From positions 124,001 through 188,000 of the forward strand of contig CAKSIG010000001.1 in NCBI GenBank assembly GCA_934463035.1: DNA of 64,000 nucleotides, given 5' to 3'. This DNA is from an uncultured Eubacteriales bacterium. GTDB taxonomy: Bacteria > Bacillota > Clostridia > Oscillospirales > Acutalibacteraceae. Each line of letters opens with the position of its first letter. Position 1 is the stretch's first letter. Of this stretch, positions 24,848-34,318 are shown one piece after another. The notes beneath the pieces were generated by a model that saw only the letters and a program-made list of their open reading frames with translations, was not told where the DNA came from and made no database searches. Position numbers and translations under genes: made by a program.

Positions 24848-27064
24848 TTGAAAAATGAAACATATATAATAAGCGGTATGTCGTGCGCCGCGTGTTCAAG
24901 CTCGGTTCAACGTGTAGTTTCGCGGCTTGACGGAGTCAGCGAATGTGACGTAAACCTGATAACCCAAAAAATGACGGTTACTTACGACGAGCAAAAGACA
25001 GGACCCGACGACTTTGTGCGGGTGGTTGAGAAAGCGGGTTTCGGCATATCGGCAGAGAATAAAAAAGCCGAAAAACCGAAAACGCCGGACAAAAAGAAGG
25101 ACAGCGCGCTTATTTCCATAATAACAGCGTCGGTTTTGAGTGCCGTTCTGCTTTATATTTCTATGGGGCAAATGCTTTTTGAAGGGCTTCCTATTCCGAA
25201 AATCATCAATATGAGCGGCAACCCGTATAATTTTGCCATAACACAGCTTTTGCTGACCTTGCCCGTAATGTTCATCGGCAGGCGTTTCTTCACAAAGGGC
25301 TTTTCCCTGCTTTTCCGCGGCAGACCGAATATGGACTCGCTCGTTGCGGTAGGTTCGGGCGCGTCGTTTATTTACAGCCTTGTTATGACCTATCTTATAG
25401 GGTCTTATCACCACGCGGTTCACAGTCTTTATTACGAATCGGTTGCGGTCGTTATAACGCTTGTTATGCTCGGCAGATATTTTGAGGAGCTGAGCAAGAA
25501 AAAGACGGCCGGGGCGATTGAAAAACTCATAAAGCTATCCCCCGATACCGCAACGGTAATAAAGGACGGCAAAGAATTTGAAATGCCGCTTGAAAGCATA
25601 TCGGCAGGCGATCTGCTTTTGGTAAAGCCGGGCGCTAAGATCCCGCTTGACGGACAGGTTGAAAAAGGCGTCAGCAGCGCCGACGAATCAATGCTGACAG
25701 GCGAGAGCCTGCCCGTTGAAAAAAGCGAGGGCAGCTTTGTTACAGGCGGCAGTCTTAACCTTAACGGAGTGCTTTATATAAGAGTAACAAGAACAGGCGA
25801 CGACACCACGCTTGCCAAAATAATCAAGTTTGTAGAGGACGCGCAGAACAAAAAAGCGCCTATTTCAAAAACCGCCGATAAGGTTGCGGGATTTTTCGTA
25901 CCAGCCGTTATGGCTATTGCGGCAGTTGCGGCGGCGGTATGGCTTATATCTGGGCAAAATCTTGCATTTGCGCTTAAAGTGTTCACGGGTGTGCTGGTAA
26001 TTGCCTGTCCGTGCGCTCTGGGGCTTGCCACGCCGACCGCAATTATGGTGGGAACGGGGCTGGGAGCCTCCAACGGCATACTGATAAGAAACGGCGAAGC
26101 GCTTGAAACCACCCACAAGACCAAGGTTGCGGTTTTTGACAAAACGGGTACCGTGACCGAGGGCAAGCCTTCGGTTACCGATATAATTTCAGAGGACAAA
26201 AAAGAGTTGCTTAAAACCGCGGCGGCGGTAGAGGCGGCGTCCGACCACCCGCTCGCAAACGCCGTTACCGAGTACGCAAAGGCAGAAGGGCTGTCTGCCG
26301 AAGAAAGACCCGAGGAATTTGAGAATATACCGGGCCGCGGCATATCCGCAAAACTCAACGGCGATAAAGTTCTCTTAGGCAATATACAGCTTCTTAACGA
26401 CAACGGCATATCTGCCGACTCCGATGCCGCGGACAAGCTCTCGGCAGAGGGAAAATCGGTAATATTTGTTGCGAAAAACGGTGAATTGCTCGGAATAATA
26501 GGAATTGCGGACAAGGTTAAACCGACCTCTGCCTCCGCTTTTGAACGTCTTAAAAAGCTCGGCGTTAAAACCGTTATACTTTCAGGCGACAACAAAATTT
26601 GCGCCGAATATACGGCGGGGCTTGTCGGCGCGGACGAGGTCTACGCAGGCGTACTCCCCGAACAGAAGGCTCAAAAGGTAACCGAGCTTAAACAAAAATA
26701 CGGCGAAGTAATGATGATAGGCGACGGAATAAACGACGCGCCTGCGCTTGCCGCCGCAGATGTCGGCTGCGCTATCGGTTCGGGCAGCGATATTGCCATT
26801 GAATCCGCCGATATAGTGCTGATGAAAAACGACCCGACCGACGTAGCAAGGGCGATACGTCTGAGCCGACTTACGATAACCAATATAAAGGAAAATCTTT
26901 TCTGGGCGTTTTGCTACAACACCGTGTGCATACCCGTTGCGGCGGGCGTGCTTTACGCCTTCGGCGGACCGCTTTTAAGTCCGATGATTGCGGGACTTGC
27001 AATGTCTTTAAGTTCGGTATGCGTTGTGTGCAACGCTTTAAGACTGAGGGGTAAAAAGCTATGA
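24848..27064 (+). CDS. copA: Copper-exporting P1B-type ATPase
   Basis: 738 aa. One N-terminal HMA domain with GMSCAAC (copper site), then TM helices. The CPC motif is in IACPCALGLATPT. The actuator loop has MLTGES, the phosphorylation site is DKTGTVTEG, the nucleotide domain carries HPL, and the hinge GDGINDAPALAAADVG is intact. The TTG at 24848 was chosen because AAAGGAG lies 8 bases upstream; an upstream TTG at 24797 is the -35 box itself. It pumps Cu(I) out of the cytoplasm at the cost of ATP. It is first in a three-gene operon with csoR and copZ under the CsoR operator. Confidence 0.96.
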   Translation: MKNETYIISGMSCAACSSSVQRVVSRLDGVSECDVNLITQKMTVTYDEQKTGPDDFVRVVEKAGFGISAENKKAEKPKTPDKKKDSALISIITASVLSAVLLYISMGQMLFEGLPIPKIINMSGNPYNFAITQLLLTLPVMFIGRRFFTKGFSLLFRGRPNMDSLVAVGSGASFIYSLVMTYLIGSYHHAVHSLYYESVAVVITLVMLGRYFEELSKKKTAGAIEKLIKLSPDTATVIKDGKEFEMPLESISAGDLLLVKPGAKIPLDGQVEKGVSSADESMLTGESLPVEKSEGSFVTGGSLNLNGVLYIRVTRTGDDTTLAKIIKFVEDAQNKKAPISKTADKVAGFFVPAVMAIAAVAAAVWLISGQNLAFALKVFTGVLVIACPCALGLATPTAIMVGTGLGASNGILIRNGEALETTHKTKVAVFDKTGTVTEGKPSVTDIISEDKKELLKTAAAVEAASDHPLANAVTEYAKAEGLSAEERPEEFENIPGRGISAKLNGDKVLLGNIQLLNDNGISADSDAADKLSAEGKSVIFVAKNGELLGIIGIADKVKPTSASAFERLKKLGVKTVILSGDNKICAEYTAGLVGADEVYAGVLPEQKAQKVTELKQKYGEVMMIGDGINDAPALAAADVGCAIGSGSDIAIESADIVLMKNDPTDVARAIRLSRLTITNIKENLFWAFCYNTVCIPVAAGVLYAFGGPLLSPMIAGLAMSLSSVCVVCNALRLRGKKL

Positions 27065-27360
27065 GCGAATGTAACTGCTGTGCCAAGAAAAAGCACCGAA
27101 ACGAGGAGGAGTACCGCAACCTTATAAACCGCCTTAACCGAATAGAGGGTCAGGTCAGGGGAATTAAGGGAATGGTTGAGAACGACGCATACTGCACCGA
27201 TATACTTACTCAGGTATCGGCAGTCCAAGCGGCTCTCAACGCGTTCAACAAGCAGCTGCTTTCAAACCACATACACACCTGTGTGTTTGAGGGAATAAAA
27301 AACGGCGACGGCGAGGTCGTTGACGAGCTCGTGACCGCCATACAAAAATTGATGAAATGA
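27061..27360 (+). CDS. csoR: Copper-sensing repressor CsoR
   Basis: 99 aa, all-helical DUF156 family. The copper ligands are visible as Cys45 (YCTDIL) and His70-x3-Cys74 (HIHTC), the C-H-C set of CsoR. The N-terminus also has a Cys-rich CNCC. ATG overlaps the copA stop (ATGA), so translation is coupled. It should repress the operon from the palindrome at 24804 and release it on binding Cu(I). Confidence 0.95.
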   Translation: MSECNCCAKKKHRNEEEYRNLINRLNRIEGQVRGIKGMVENDAYCTDILTQVSAVQAALNAFNKQLLSNHIHTCVFEGIKNGDGEVVDELVTAIQKLMK

Positions 27361-27370
27361 GGAACCGAAA

Positions 27371-27577
27371 ATGACAACAAAAATCAACGTACCCGACATA
27401 CACTGCGACGCCTGCGTAAACAGGATAACCGCCGCGCTTACGCGCGCCGAGCTTAAATTCACGGTATCCAAGGAAGACAAGACCGTAACGGTAGACGGCT
27501 GTGAGCATTGCGTGAAAACGGCAATGGAAACGCTTGAAGATCTCGGATTTACACCGAGCATTGCAAATCAGGCTTAA
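27371..27577 (+). CDS. copZ: Copper chaperone, CopZ type
   Basis: 68 aa, one HMA fold. The metal site is HCDAC (Cys12, Cys15). A second pair, GCEHC, occurs in the middle, which is not in the standard chaperone. It carries Cu(I) in the cytoplasm and hands it to CopA. The gene starts 10 bases after csoR. Confidence 0.9.
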   Translation: MTTKINVPDIHCDACVNRITAALTRAELKFTVSKEDKTVTVDGCEHCVKTAMETLEDLGFTPSIANQA

Positions 27578-27648
27578 TTTTACGGTAGATTTTTTCACAA
27601 TAATGTTATATAATAAGTGCAACACAACATTTTACAGGAGCCGAGACT

Positions 27649-29079
27649 ATGCAAAAATCTCAAAATAAGCAAATTCCGCTTGTAGACAGAATATTCAGAA
27701 TTGTTTGCGGCGTAATTGCGATAGGCGTTGTGGTTGCACTTATTCTTTACATATCCCTTAATTCGCTTGCGGACAAGGGTTACTTTTTAAGGAAGCACAG
27801 CACCGTAACCTCGCAGAACTACGAAGTAAACAACTCAATGATGTCCTATTTCTTCTATGAGGAATACCGAAACTTTGTCAACAAAAATTATGACAGCATT
27901 GACGATATGGGGCTTTCGTCAAACAAGTCGCTCAAAAAGCAAAAAAGCTACTATGGGGACGGCACGTGGTACGACCACTTTATGACCGCGGCAACAGAAA
28001 AGGTCAAGCAAAAGGTTGCGCTGGCGGAAGCCGCAAAATCAGCGGGAATGTCGCTCGGTGACGAAGAAAACGCCGAAATAGACCGCACACTTGAAAGAAA
28101 ACAGAACGCCGCCGACGGCAGAAGCGAGTCATTGCGCGAATATCTTGCGTTTATGTACGGCAGGGGCGTTACCGAAAAAGACGTGCGCGACTGCCTTAAA
28201 CTCAATATGCTTGCGGACAAATATTATCAGAGCGTTTATGACAGCACCGCTATGACCGATGATGAAATAAACGCAAAATACGAAGAAGAACCGCAAAAAT
28301 ATATGTCGGCGGTCTGCAAAAAATATATATTCAAATATGCCGAAAACGGCAAAAAAGCCGAGTCGGCAAAGAGCTTTGACGAATATATAAACGCCGTGCT
28401 TGAAGACATAACGAAGGACTACAAGGACTCCTACGGCGTTGACCTTGAACACTCTATGGCTGAGGTCACCTATTATCAGTTAGGAACGTCAAACTATGAC
28501 TACGGCGAAAACAAAACGGTTGACAAGCTGGCGTTTTCGGACGCGGCGGCTGTAAGCGACACCGCCGTTGCAGAAAATGACGGCGAATATACAGGCTACT
28601 GCGTCGTGTCCCTCCCCGCAAGAGCCGAATACACCACGAAAAACATAAGGCTTATAAAGTTTAACTTTAAAACCTACGGTTCGGAGCAATATGCTCTGCG
28701 CGCCGCAAATTCAGTGCTTGAATCGTGGAACGACAGCACAAAAACACAGGTCTATTTCAAAGGCCTTGTAGCCGAGAACAGCGAGGACACCGACAGTTAT
28801 GATAACGGCGGACTTTACCGCAACTTAAAGACGGGCGTTCTTGAAAGCGCGGTTGAGGAATGGGCGTTTTCAAACGAACGAAAAGAAAACGACTGCACCG
28901 TTATCACGGGCGAAGAAGCCTACTATGTCGTTCTGTTTGAGGGCAACGGAGTTCCCGCGTGGCAAGCCGATATTATTGCCGACAATTTTGACAGCGTAAT
29001 CAAGGATCAAACCGATAAGTTCGTAAACGACTATTCCGTTAAGGTCACAAAGAAATATTGGAAAAAAATAAGCGTATAA
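27649..29079 (+). CDS. Membrane-anchored SurA/PrsA-like protein
   Basis: 476 aa with an N-terminal TM segment (about 17-40) and the rest probably outside the membrane. It is Lys/Glu/Asp-rich and helical, with a SurA-like chaperone region (about 50-260) including LREYLAFMYGRGVTEKDVRDCL and MTDDEINAKYEEEPQKY, the pattern of the linker helix before a parvulin domain. The C-terminal half is not a clear parvulin by eye. It lies 71 bases after copZ with its own GGAG site. It may help exported proteins to fold; the role is inferred from family resemblance only. Confidence 0.75.
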   Translation: MQKSQNKQIPLVDRIFRIVCGVIAIGVVVALILYISLNSLADKGYFLRKHSTVTSQNYEVNNSMMSYFFYEEYRNFVNKNYDSIDDMGLSSNKSLKKQKSYYGDGTWYDHFMTAATEKVKQKVALAEAAKSAGMSLGDEENAEIDRTLERKQNAADGRSESLREYLAFMYGRGVTEKDVRDCLKLNMLADKYYQSVYDSTAMTDDEINAKYEEEPQKYMSAVCKKYIFKYAENGKKAESAKSFDEYINAVLEDITKDYKDSYGVDLEHSMAEVTYYQLGTSNYDYGENKTVDKLAFSDAAAVSDTAVAENDGEYTGYCVVSLPARAEYTTKNIRLIKFNFKTYGSEQYALRAANSVLESWNDSTKTQVYFKGLVAENSEDTDSYDNGGLYRNLKTGVLESAVEEWAFSNERKENDCTVITGEEAYYVVLFEGNGVPAWQADIIADNFDSVIKDQTDKFVNDYSVKVTKKYWKKISV

Positions 29080-29101
29080 ACGTTGCGTTACCATTATAAC
29101 C

Positions 29102-29150
29102 AAAAGGTCAATCACTTCCATTTTTATGGGATTGATTGACCTTTTAAATT
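29102..29150 (+). terminator. Intrinsic terminator after the SurA-like gene
   Basis: A perfect 12-bp stem (AAAAGGTCAATC and its complement at 29134-29145) with an inner CCAT-tttt-ATGG hairpin. The descending stem ends in CCTTTTAAATTT. Confidence 0.8.
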
Positions 29151-29163
29151 TAGCATTGACTTA

Positions 29164-29192
29164 TTGAACTTAATTGGATATAATTGTATTAT
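29164..29192 (+). promoter_or_regulatory. Predicted promoter of the DeoR/transporter operon
   Basis: TTGAAC (29164-29169), 17 bases, TATTAT (29187-29192). Two related motifs, ATTGGATATAATTG (29173-29186) and TTTGATATTATTGG (29194-29207), flank the -10; they could be direct-repeat operators for autoregulation. Confidence 0.5.
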
Positions 29193-29219
29193 ATTTGATA
29201 TTATTGGAGATAGTTGTAT

Positions 29220-29996
29220 ATGCTTGCAAAGAAACGCCGTGACAAAATATATGAAATGATAGTTAAAAACGGTGCAATTGAAACCGCAAAAGCCGCAAAC
29301 GCGCTCAATGTTTCAATAGAAACTTTAAGAAAAGACCTCATCGCTATGGAACGCGAAGGCTTGATACTGCGAACTCACGGCGGTGCGGTCAACACGGACG
29401 CTATGCGTAAATCTTACGCACTTTCGCAGAGAAGCGAGGAATATATTGCCGAGAAAGAAAACCTTGTTTCAAAGGCTTGCGAGCTTATTGCCGATGGTGA
29501 TATAATTGCGATTGACGAGGGTAGTACCGCAAAAATACTTGCCGAATCAATAAAGGATAAATTTAAAAATTTAACCGTTATAACCTACTCGTTAGACGTA
29601 TTCAATGTGCTTTGCGGCGAGGAAGGCTTTAAACTTATACTTTGCGGCGGCAATTATATGAAAAAAGAAAAATGCTTTTACGGTGCGCAGACCTTAGATG
29701 CCCTGAACAATTTATATTTCCAAAAGGCATTCATTTTCCCTGCCGCCGTATCATTAAAAAGCGGTATCTGTGTTAACAACGAAAACTTTATACCGCTTTT
29801 CAAACAGTTGATGTCTGCCGCCGAGCAGGTTTACATACTTGCCGACAGCAGTAAATTCGAGAAAAAAGCGCTTTTCAAAATCAGTGATACCGACAAAAAA
29901 TATAATTTTGTAACCGATTGCAATTTGAGCGAAGATCTAAAAAATCTCTATAAAAAGCACAAAATGAAACTGTTTGTCGGAGGGAAATCAAAATGA
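29220..29996 (+). CDS. DeoR-family transcriptional regulator
   Basis: 258 aa from the ATG at 29220 (GGAG ten bases upstream; a TTG at 29214 is too close). The N-terminal winged HTH contains AANALNVSIETLRKDLIAME, and the linker THGGAV is typical of the family. A sugar-phosphate sensing domain follows, with DEGSTA (substrate pocket), VITYSLDVFNVL and a C-terminal ILADSSKF motif. The transporter gene downstream overlaps by 4 bases, so the regulator probably controls its own operon in response to a phosphorylated metabolite. Confidence 0.93.
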   Translation: MLAKKRRDKIYEMIVKNGAIETAKAANALNVSIETLRKDLIAMEREGLILRTHGGAVNTDAMRKSYALSQRSEEYIAEKENLVSKACELIADGDIIAIDEGSTAKILAESIKDKFKNLTVITYSLDVFNVLCGEEGFKLILCGGNYMKKEKCFYGAQTLDALNNLYFQKAFIFPAAVSLKSGICVNNENFIPLFKQLMSAAEQVYILADSSKFEKKALFKISDTDKKYNFVTDCNLSEDLKNLYKKHKMKLFVGGKSK

Positions 29997-31174
29997 AAGA
30001 TAACAGCAACAAAAACGCTCTGACAATAGGGGTTGTATGCATAGTATCATATCTTGCCAATTACTATCTGAGACATATTTTAAGCGTATTGACACCCGAA
30101 TTACTTGAATCAGGAAAATTTTCGGTAGAGCATATAGGGTTGCTGTCATCGGTATATATGATTTTTTATGCGGCGGGACAACTGCTTAACGGCTTTTTGG
30201 GCGATTTTATATCGCCGCGAAAAATGGCTCCGATAGGCATAGCTATATCAGGTCTTTTGCTGATAATATTTCCCTTTATAAATGCAGAAGCATTGCAAAT
30301 CGTACTTTTCGCCGCATTCGGTTTTTCGCTTTCAATGGTGCGCGGTCCGTTTATGAAGATTATAGCCGAAAACGCCAAACCTAATCAAGCAAGAATAATT
30401 TGTATATTCTTTTCGTTTGCTTCGTTTGCCGGACCTTTGATTGCAAGTCTGTTTGCCATTATTAATAATTGGTATTTGGTTTTTATTGCCGCAGGCGGAG
30501 TTGCCGTTATAACAGCTCTGATTTCATACGCTGTCTTAACGGTTATGGAACGTCACGGGAAAATCTGCTGTCTCAGCGCTAAGAGCCAAGGCTTTTCATC
30601 TTTTCTGGAAGTCTTTAAAATAGAAAAATTCGGCTTTTATATGATCATTGCCGCTCTCGTAGAAATAGCAGGTATTGCCGTTTCATTTTGGATCCCCACT
30701 TTTTTGACCGACAGTCTGCACTTTGATAAAATAACAGCCAACACAATATTCACGGTTATTTCATTGGCACGCTCGCTTGTTCCGTTCGCCGCCCTTGCCA
30801 TATTCCGTGCAATAAACGAACGTGACATTGCAATGATGCGGGTTTCGCTCGCCGCTTCAACGGTTTTATTCTGCTTTATGCTTATTTCTCAAAACAGATA
30901 TATAAGTCTTCTGTTAATGCTGTTCGCCTTGATGTCTATTAGCTGTACTTCCGCCTTGCTGTGGAGCATTTACATACCCGGACTTGGAAAAACAGGCAGA
31001 GTTTCGAGCGTAAACGGAATACTTGATTGCACAGGATATGTTGCTGCTGCCGCCGCAAATATGCTTTTTGCAAATTTAATGAGCCGAGTCGGTTGGAATA
31101 CCGTAATAATAATTTGGGCAAGTCTCGGTTTGATTGGAATAGCCGCCACCTTCACCGTACCAAAAAGGCAATAA
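29993..31174 (+). CDS. Major facilitator transporter, OPA-like (GlpT/UhpC-type)
   Basis: 393 aa with 12 predicted TM helices. The first cytoplasmic loop has GQLLNGFLGDFISPRKM, matching the MFS signature. The first helix motif SYLANYYLRHILSVLTPEL is like organophosphate:phosphate antiporters (GlpT, UhpT, UhpC). The substrate could be a sugar phosphate, in line with the DeoR partner, but the phosphate-binding Arg pair cannot be confirmed here. ATG overlaps the regulator's stop. Confidence 0.85.
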   Translation: MKDNSNKNALTIGVVCIVSYLANYYLRHILSVLTPELLESGKFSVEHIGLLSSVYMIFYAAGQLLNGFLGDFISPRKMAPIGIAISGLLLIIFPFINAEALQIVLFAAFGFSLSMVRGPFMKIIAENAKPNQARIICIFFSFASFAGPLIASLFAIINNWYLVFIAAGGVAVITALISYAVLTVMERHGKICCLSAKSQGFSSFLEVFKIEKFGFYMIIAALVEIAGIAVSFWIPTFLTDSLHFDKITANTIFTVISLARSLVPFAALAIFRAINERDIAMMRVSLAASTVLFCFMLISQNRYISLLLMLFALMSISCTSALLWSIYIPGLGKTGRVSSVNGILDCTGYVAAAAANMLFANLMSRVGWNTVIIIWASLGLIGIAATFTVPKRQ

Positions 31175-31178
31175 CGTT

Positions 31179-31925
31179 TCACACCTTATAAAACACCGTA
31201 TTGGAATACTTCATCTTTGTTGCTTCGGGAAAGTCATAGTCGCTGATGACTCCGTTTATTTGCGAAAAATCCGAAATATTATATTTTGCCTCTACGTTTA
31301 TTTTTGTATGGTCGACAAGGAAAAACATCTGTTTCGAGTTAGCCATTGCGGCGTCATTTATCTCGGCACAATATTCTCCTGTTTCGGTTATAATTCCGCT
31401 GTCATTAACACCTGCCGCCGAAAAAAACATTTTATCAAAGTTGTAACGCCGAACGGTTCTGACGGCATCTATACCGCCGAGCATATTCGGCGGCTCAACA
31501 ACGGATCCGCCTGTGCATACCGTTGCAACACCGCATTCACTTAAATGAGATGCGAGCGTAAGATTGCTCGTCATAACCGTAACCCCTTCTTTGCTTGAAA
31601 GAAATTCTCCGATGTTTTCGATTGTGGTTGAACTTCCTATAAAAACAAAATCTCCGTCGCATATAAGTTCTGCCGCAATTTTGGCAATTTTTCTTTTAAC
31701 TATTCTTTCCTTGCTGTACCTGAATTCAAGCGGGATTCGCTTATCTTCACATATCTCAACACCGCCGTAGCTGCGCATCACAGTTTTTCTGTTTTCCAAA
31801 AGATTAAGGTCGCGGTTAACGGTAGCATTGCTGGTATTCAATTTCTTTGTCAAATATTTAACCGTTACATATCTATTCTCTTTTAAGATTTCCAAAATTT
31901 TATCAAGCCGCTCTTTCTGATACAT
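31179..31925 (-). CDS. Second DeoR-family transcriptional regulator
   Basis: 248 aa with the N-terminal HTH (VKYLTKKLNTSNATVNRDLNLLE) and SYGGVE linker, then a sugar-phosphate sensing domain (IGSSTTIENIGEFL, VMTSNLTLASHL, CTGGSV, FLVDHTK). GGAGG lies five bases before the ATG. It converges with the transporter gene from the other side (4 bases between stops), so the transporter may answer to two DeoR proteins. It is divergent from the MATE gene at 32050. It has no metabolic enzyme neighbour, unlike most DeoR genes. Confidence 0.92.
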   Translation of the reverse strand: MYQKERLDKILEILKENRYVTVKYLTKKLNTSNATVNRDLNLLENRKTVMRSYGGVEICEDKRIPLEFRYSKERIVKRKIAKIAAELICDGDFVFIGSSTTIENIGEFLSSKEGVTVMTSNLTLASHLSECGVATVCTGGSVVEPPNMLGGIDAVRTVRRYNFDKMFFSAAGVNDSGIITETGEYCAEINDAAMANSKQMFFLVDHTKINVEAKYNISDFSQINGVISDYDFPEATKMKYSNTVFYKV

Positions 31926-31979
31926 AACTGCCTCCGATTTTTGAGAAATGTTGAGAATTTACCAATATTTTAGCCAATA

Positions 31980-32008
31980 TTGAAAAAAGTTGATAAATCA
32001 CCTATAAT
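31980..32008 (+). promoter_or_regulatory. Predicted sigma-A promoter of the MATE gene
   Basis: TTGAAA (31980-31985), 17 bases, TATAAT (32003-32008), 41 bases before the ATG. CCAATATT occurs twice just upstream (31962 and 31974), and TTGAGAA twice beyond that; these may be operator half-sites of the DeoR gene. Confidence 0.75.
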
Positions 32009-32049
32009 GATTATACTGAATTTTCGGCATAAATCAAGGGGTATCAGCT

Positions 32050-33441
32050 ATGAAAGATATGACTAAGGGCAATATTTATAAAACTTTTCTGCTTTTCGCC
32101 GTTCCGCTGATACTGTCGGGGGTTTTGTCGCAGTCGTATGGAATAATAGATACGGTAGTAGTCGGAAAGTTACTTAATTCAAACTGTCTTGCGGCAATAG
32201 GCGCGACATCGCCGTTTATACAATTCTTTTTATGCATTTTTTGGGGATACGTATTCGGCTTTTCAATCTATATTGCAAATCTTTTCGGTGCAAGGGAATA
32301 TAAAAAGTTAAAAACCGCCGTTTACGTAAACTTTTCTGTTATACTCGTCTCAATTTTTGTTTTAAGCATTATTTCTGTGATTTTCAAGGACTTTCTTTTT
32401 GAGTTTCTGGCAGTTGACCCTGAAATACGCAGTGACACGTCGGTATATTTTATAGTATATATGCTCGGCGGCGCGTTCCTTATAATGAATACATTTGCCG
32501 TTTACACACTAAGCGCATTCGGAATCACGGTTTACCCGCTGCTTATGTCCGTTTTGATGTCTGTGTTGCATATTTTCGGTAATTTCTTTGCTGTTAAGGT
32601 TTTAAAATTGGGTGTAGGCGGAATAGCTGCCTCAGCCGTTTTTTCCGCGGCTGTTGCAGATATTTGTTATTATACGGAGATACGCAAATGCTTTAAGAAA
32701 ATGGGAGTAGGCAAATACCGAATTAAGTTTGGAACAGACACGATAAAAGAGTGTGTACGTTTCTCAGTTCCGACCACAGTTCAGCAAACGATTATGTACG
32801 TTTCATCACTTGCGGTTTCACCTATGGTAAACAATCTCGGCGGTTCCGCATCGGCTGCATACATAATCTGCTTAAAGATATTTGATTTTAATGCTTCTAT
32901 ATACCAAAACTCCGCAAAAACGGTTAGTAATTATCTTGCCCAGAGTATCGGTGCAGGTAAATATAATAACATAAATCGGGGACTTAGGGCAGGGTTTGTG
33001 CAGGGCGTTGTGCTTGCAGTTCCGTTCCTTGCAGTTACGGTCATATTTGCAAAGGAATTATGTATGCTGTTTCTGTCGTCCGAAAATTCAGACTCAGCAG
33101 AATTTGATATGGCATTCATTTTTGTACGCTATTTTATACCGTTTATATTCTTCAATCTTATCTGCAACTTATTTCATTCGTTTTACAGGGGCGTTGCGGC
33201 AATGCAATTTTTAGTGATTTCAACGTCGATAGGCTCGATTTCAAGAATTGCCGCCACCTATTTTTTATTAAGCACATACGGAATGAACGGAGTTTACATA
33301 GGCTGGGCAATATCGTGGATAGCGGAGTGTATATTTACGCTTGTTGTATATTGTTCGGGTTGTTGGAAATCCGCTGATATAAAAAATTTTGAAAGAGGGT
33401 GTGAAAATACGTCTATACCTTTTCTCGAAAAAACAAATTAA
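32050..33441 (+). CDS. MATE-family efflux transporter
   Basis: 463 aa with 12 TM helices in two halves and the MatE pattern (GIIDTVVVGKLLNSNCLAAIG in helix 1-2). Probably a Na+- or H+-coupled exporter of a drug or a small metabolite. The ATG is 41 bases after a consensus promoter. The PHP gene follows 28 bases downstream and may be co-transcribed. Substrate unknown. Confidence 0.92.
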   Translation: MKDMTKGNIYKTFLLFAVPLILSGVLSQSYGIIDTVVVGKLLNSNCLAAIGATSPFIQFFLCIFWGYVFGFSIYIANLFGAREYKKLKTAVYVNFSVILVSIFVLSIISVIFKDFLFEFLAVDPEIRSDTSVYFIVYMLGGAFLIMNTFAVYTLSAFGITVYPLLMSVLMSVLHIFGNFFAVKVLKLGVGGIAASAVFSAAVADICYYTEIRKCFKKMGVGKYRIKFGTDTIKECVRFSVPTTVQQTIMYVSSLAVSPMVNNLGGSASAAYIICLKIFDFNASIYQNSAKTVSNYLAQSIGAGKYNNINRGLRAGFVQGVVLAVPFLAVTVIFAKELCMLFLSSENSDSAEFDMAFIFVRYFIPFIFFNLICNLFHSFYRGVAAMQFLVISTSIGSISRIAATYFLLSTYGMNGVYIGWAISWIAECIFTLVVYCSGCWKSADIKNFERGCENTSIPFLEKTN

Positions 33442-33469
33442 AATTACATTATACAAAGGGTGAAATACT

Positions 33470-34273
33470 ATGAAATTTAAAATTGACCACGATCTACACA
33501 TACACTCGCACCTGTCCTTCTGTGCGGACGGCGATATGCGCGAGAATAAGTATACCATTTTAAAATACGCCGAGGACAACGGACTGAAAACTGTTTGCGT
33601 TACCGACCACTATTGGGATTCCGCCGTTGCGGGCGCAAGCGACTGGTACAAGGGACAGAATTTTGAGCATATTTCCGAAATTAAACCGCTTCCGCAGATA
33701 GAAGGCATAAAATTCCTTTTCGGCTGTGAAGCCGAGCTTGACCGTTTTTTAACTCTCAGTATCCCGAAAGAGCGGTTTGACGATTTTGATTTTATAATAA
33801 TCCCCACAACGCACATGCACATGGGCGGTTTCGTAGTGAACGGCGATGAGGACGCAAAACAGCGCGCCGTGCTTTGGAAGGACAGATTTAACGCCGTGCT
33901 TGATATGGATCTGCCGTTCGGAAAGGTCGGTATTGCCCACCTAACCTGCGAACTTATGTATCAGAAGGAACCGAACGGTTATCTCGCTGTCGTAAACAAT
34001 ATTTCCGACGGCGAGTATGCCGAAATATTCAAAAAAGCCGCCGATAAGGGCGTGGGAATTGAACTTAATTTTAATTCGCTTTCAATGAACGACGATGAAT
34101 TTAATCAAAATCTGCGTCCGTTTAAAATAGCTAAGCAACAGGGTTGTAAATTCTATTTCGGAAGTGACAGCCACCACCCCGAGACGCTTGAAAAGGCTAT
34201 GGCGAACTTTACAAAAATCGCCGACGCCCTTGACCTTGAAGAATCGGACAAATTTATTATTAAAGGTATTTAA
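33470..34273 (+). CDS. PHP-domain phosphoesterase, histidinol-phosphatase-like
   Basis: 267 aa. The PHP metal ligands are DLHIHSHLS (N-terminal HxH), VTDHYWD, GCEAELD, TTHMHM and SDSHH near the C-terminus. These make up the trinuclear metal site of PHP phosphoesterases. No his-operon gene is nearby, so a role in histidine synthesis is not supported; nucleotide or sugar-phosphate hydrolysis is possible. RBS AAAGGGTGA. Confidence 0.85.
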   Translation: MKFKIDHDLHIHSHLSFCADGDMRENKYTILKYAEDNGLKTVCVTDHYWDSAVAGASDWYKGQNFEHISEIKPLPQIEGIKFLFGCEAELDRFLTLSIPKERFDDFDFIIIPTTHMHMGGFVVNGDEDAKQRAVLWKDRFNAVLDMDLPFGKVGIAHLTCELMYQKEPNGYLAVVNNISDGEYAEIFKKAADKGVGIELNFNSLSMNDDEFNQNLRPFKIAKQQGCKFYFGSDSHHPETLEKAMANFTKIADALDLEESDKFIIKGI

Positions 34274-34284
34274 ACCGAGAAAAC

Positions 34285-34318
34285 AAAGAGTGCTGACATA
34301 CCGTCAACACTCTTTTCT
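34285..34318. terminator. Bidirectional terminator between PHP and plsC genes
   Basis: AAAGAGTG-c-TGAC stem with GTCA-a-CACTCTTT, then TTCTTATA on the plus side and GTTTTCT on the minus side. The plsC stop lies in the stem. Confidence 0.8.

Noticed and set aside
25774..26595. 273-aa open frame antisense to copA
   Set aside because: It lies inside the well-supported copA frame, has no ribosome site or recognisable motif, and is Ser/Ala/Pro-rich as expected of an antisense shadow.
33470..34273. hisK histidinol phosphatase
   Set aside because: PHP motifs fit, but no other his gene is near and many PHP phosphoesterases act on other substrates; gene symbol withheld.
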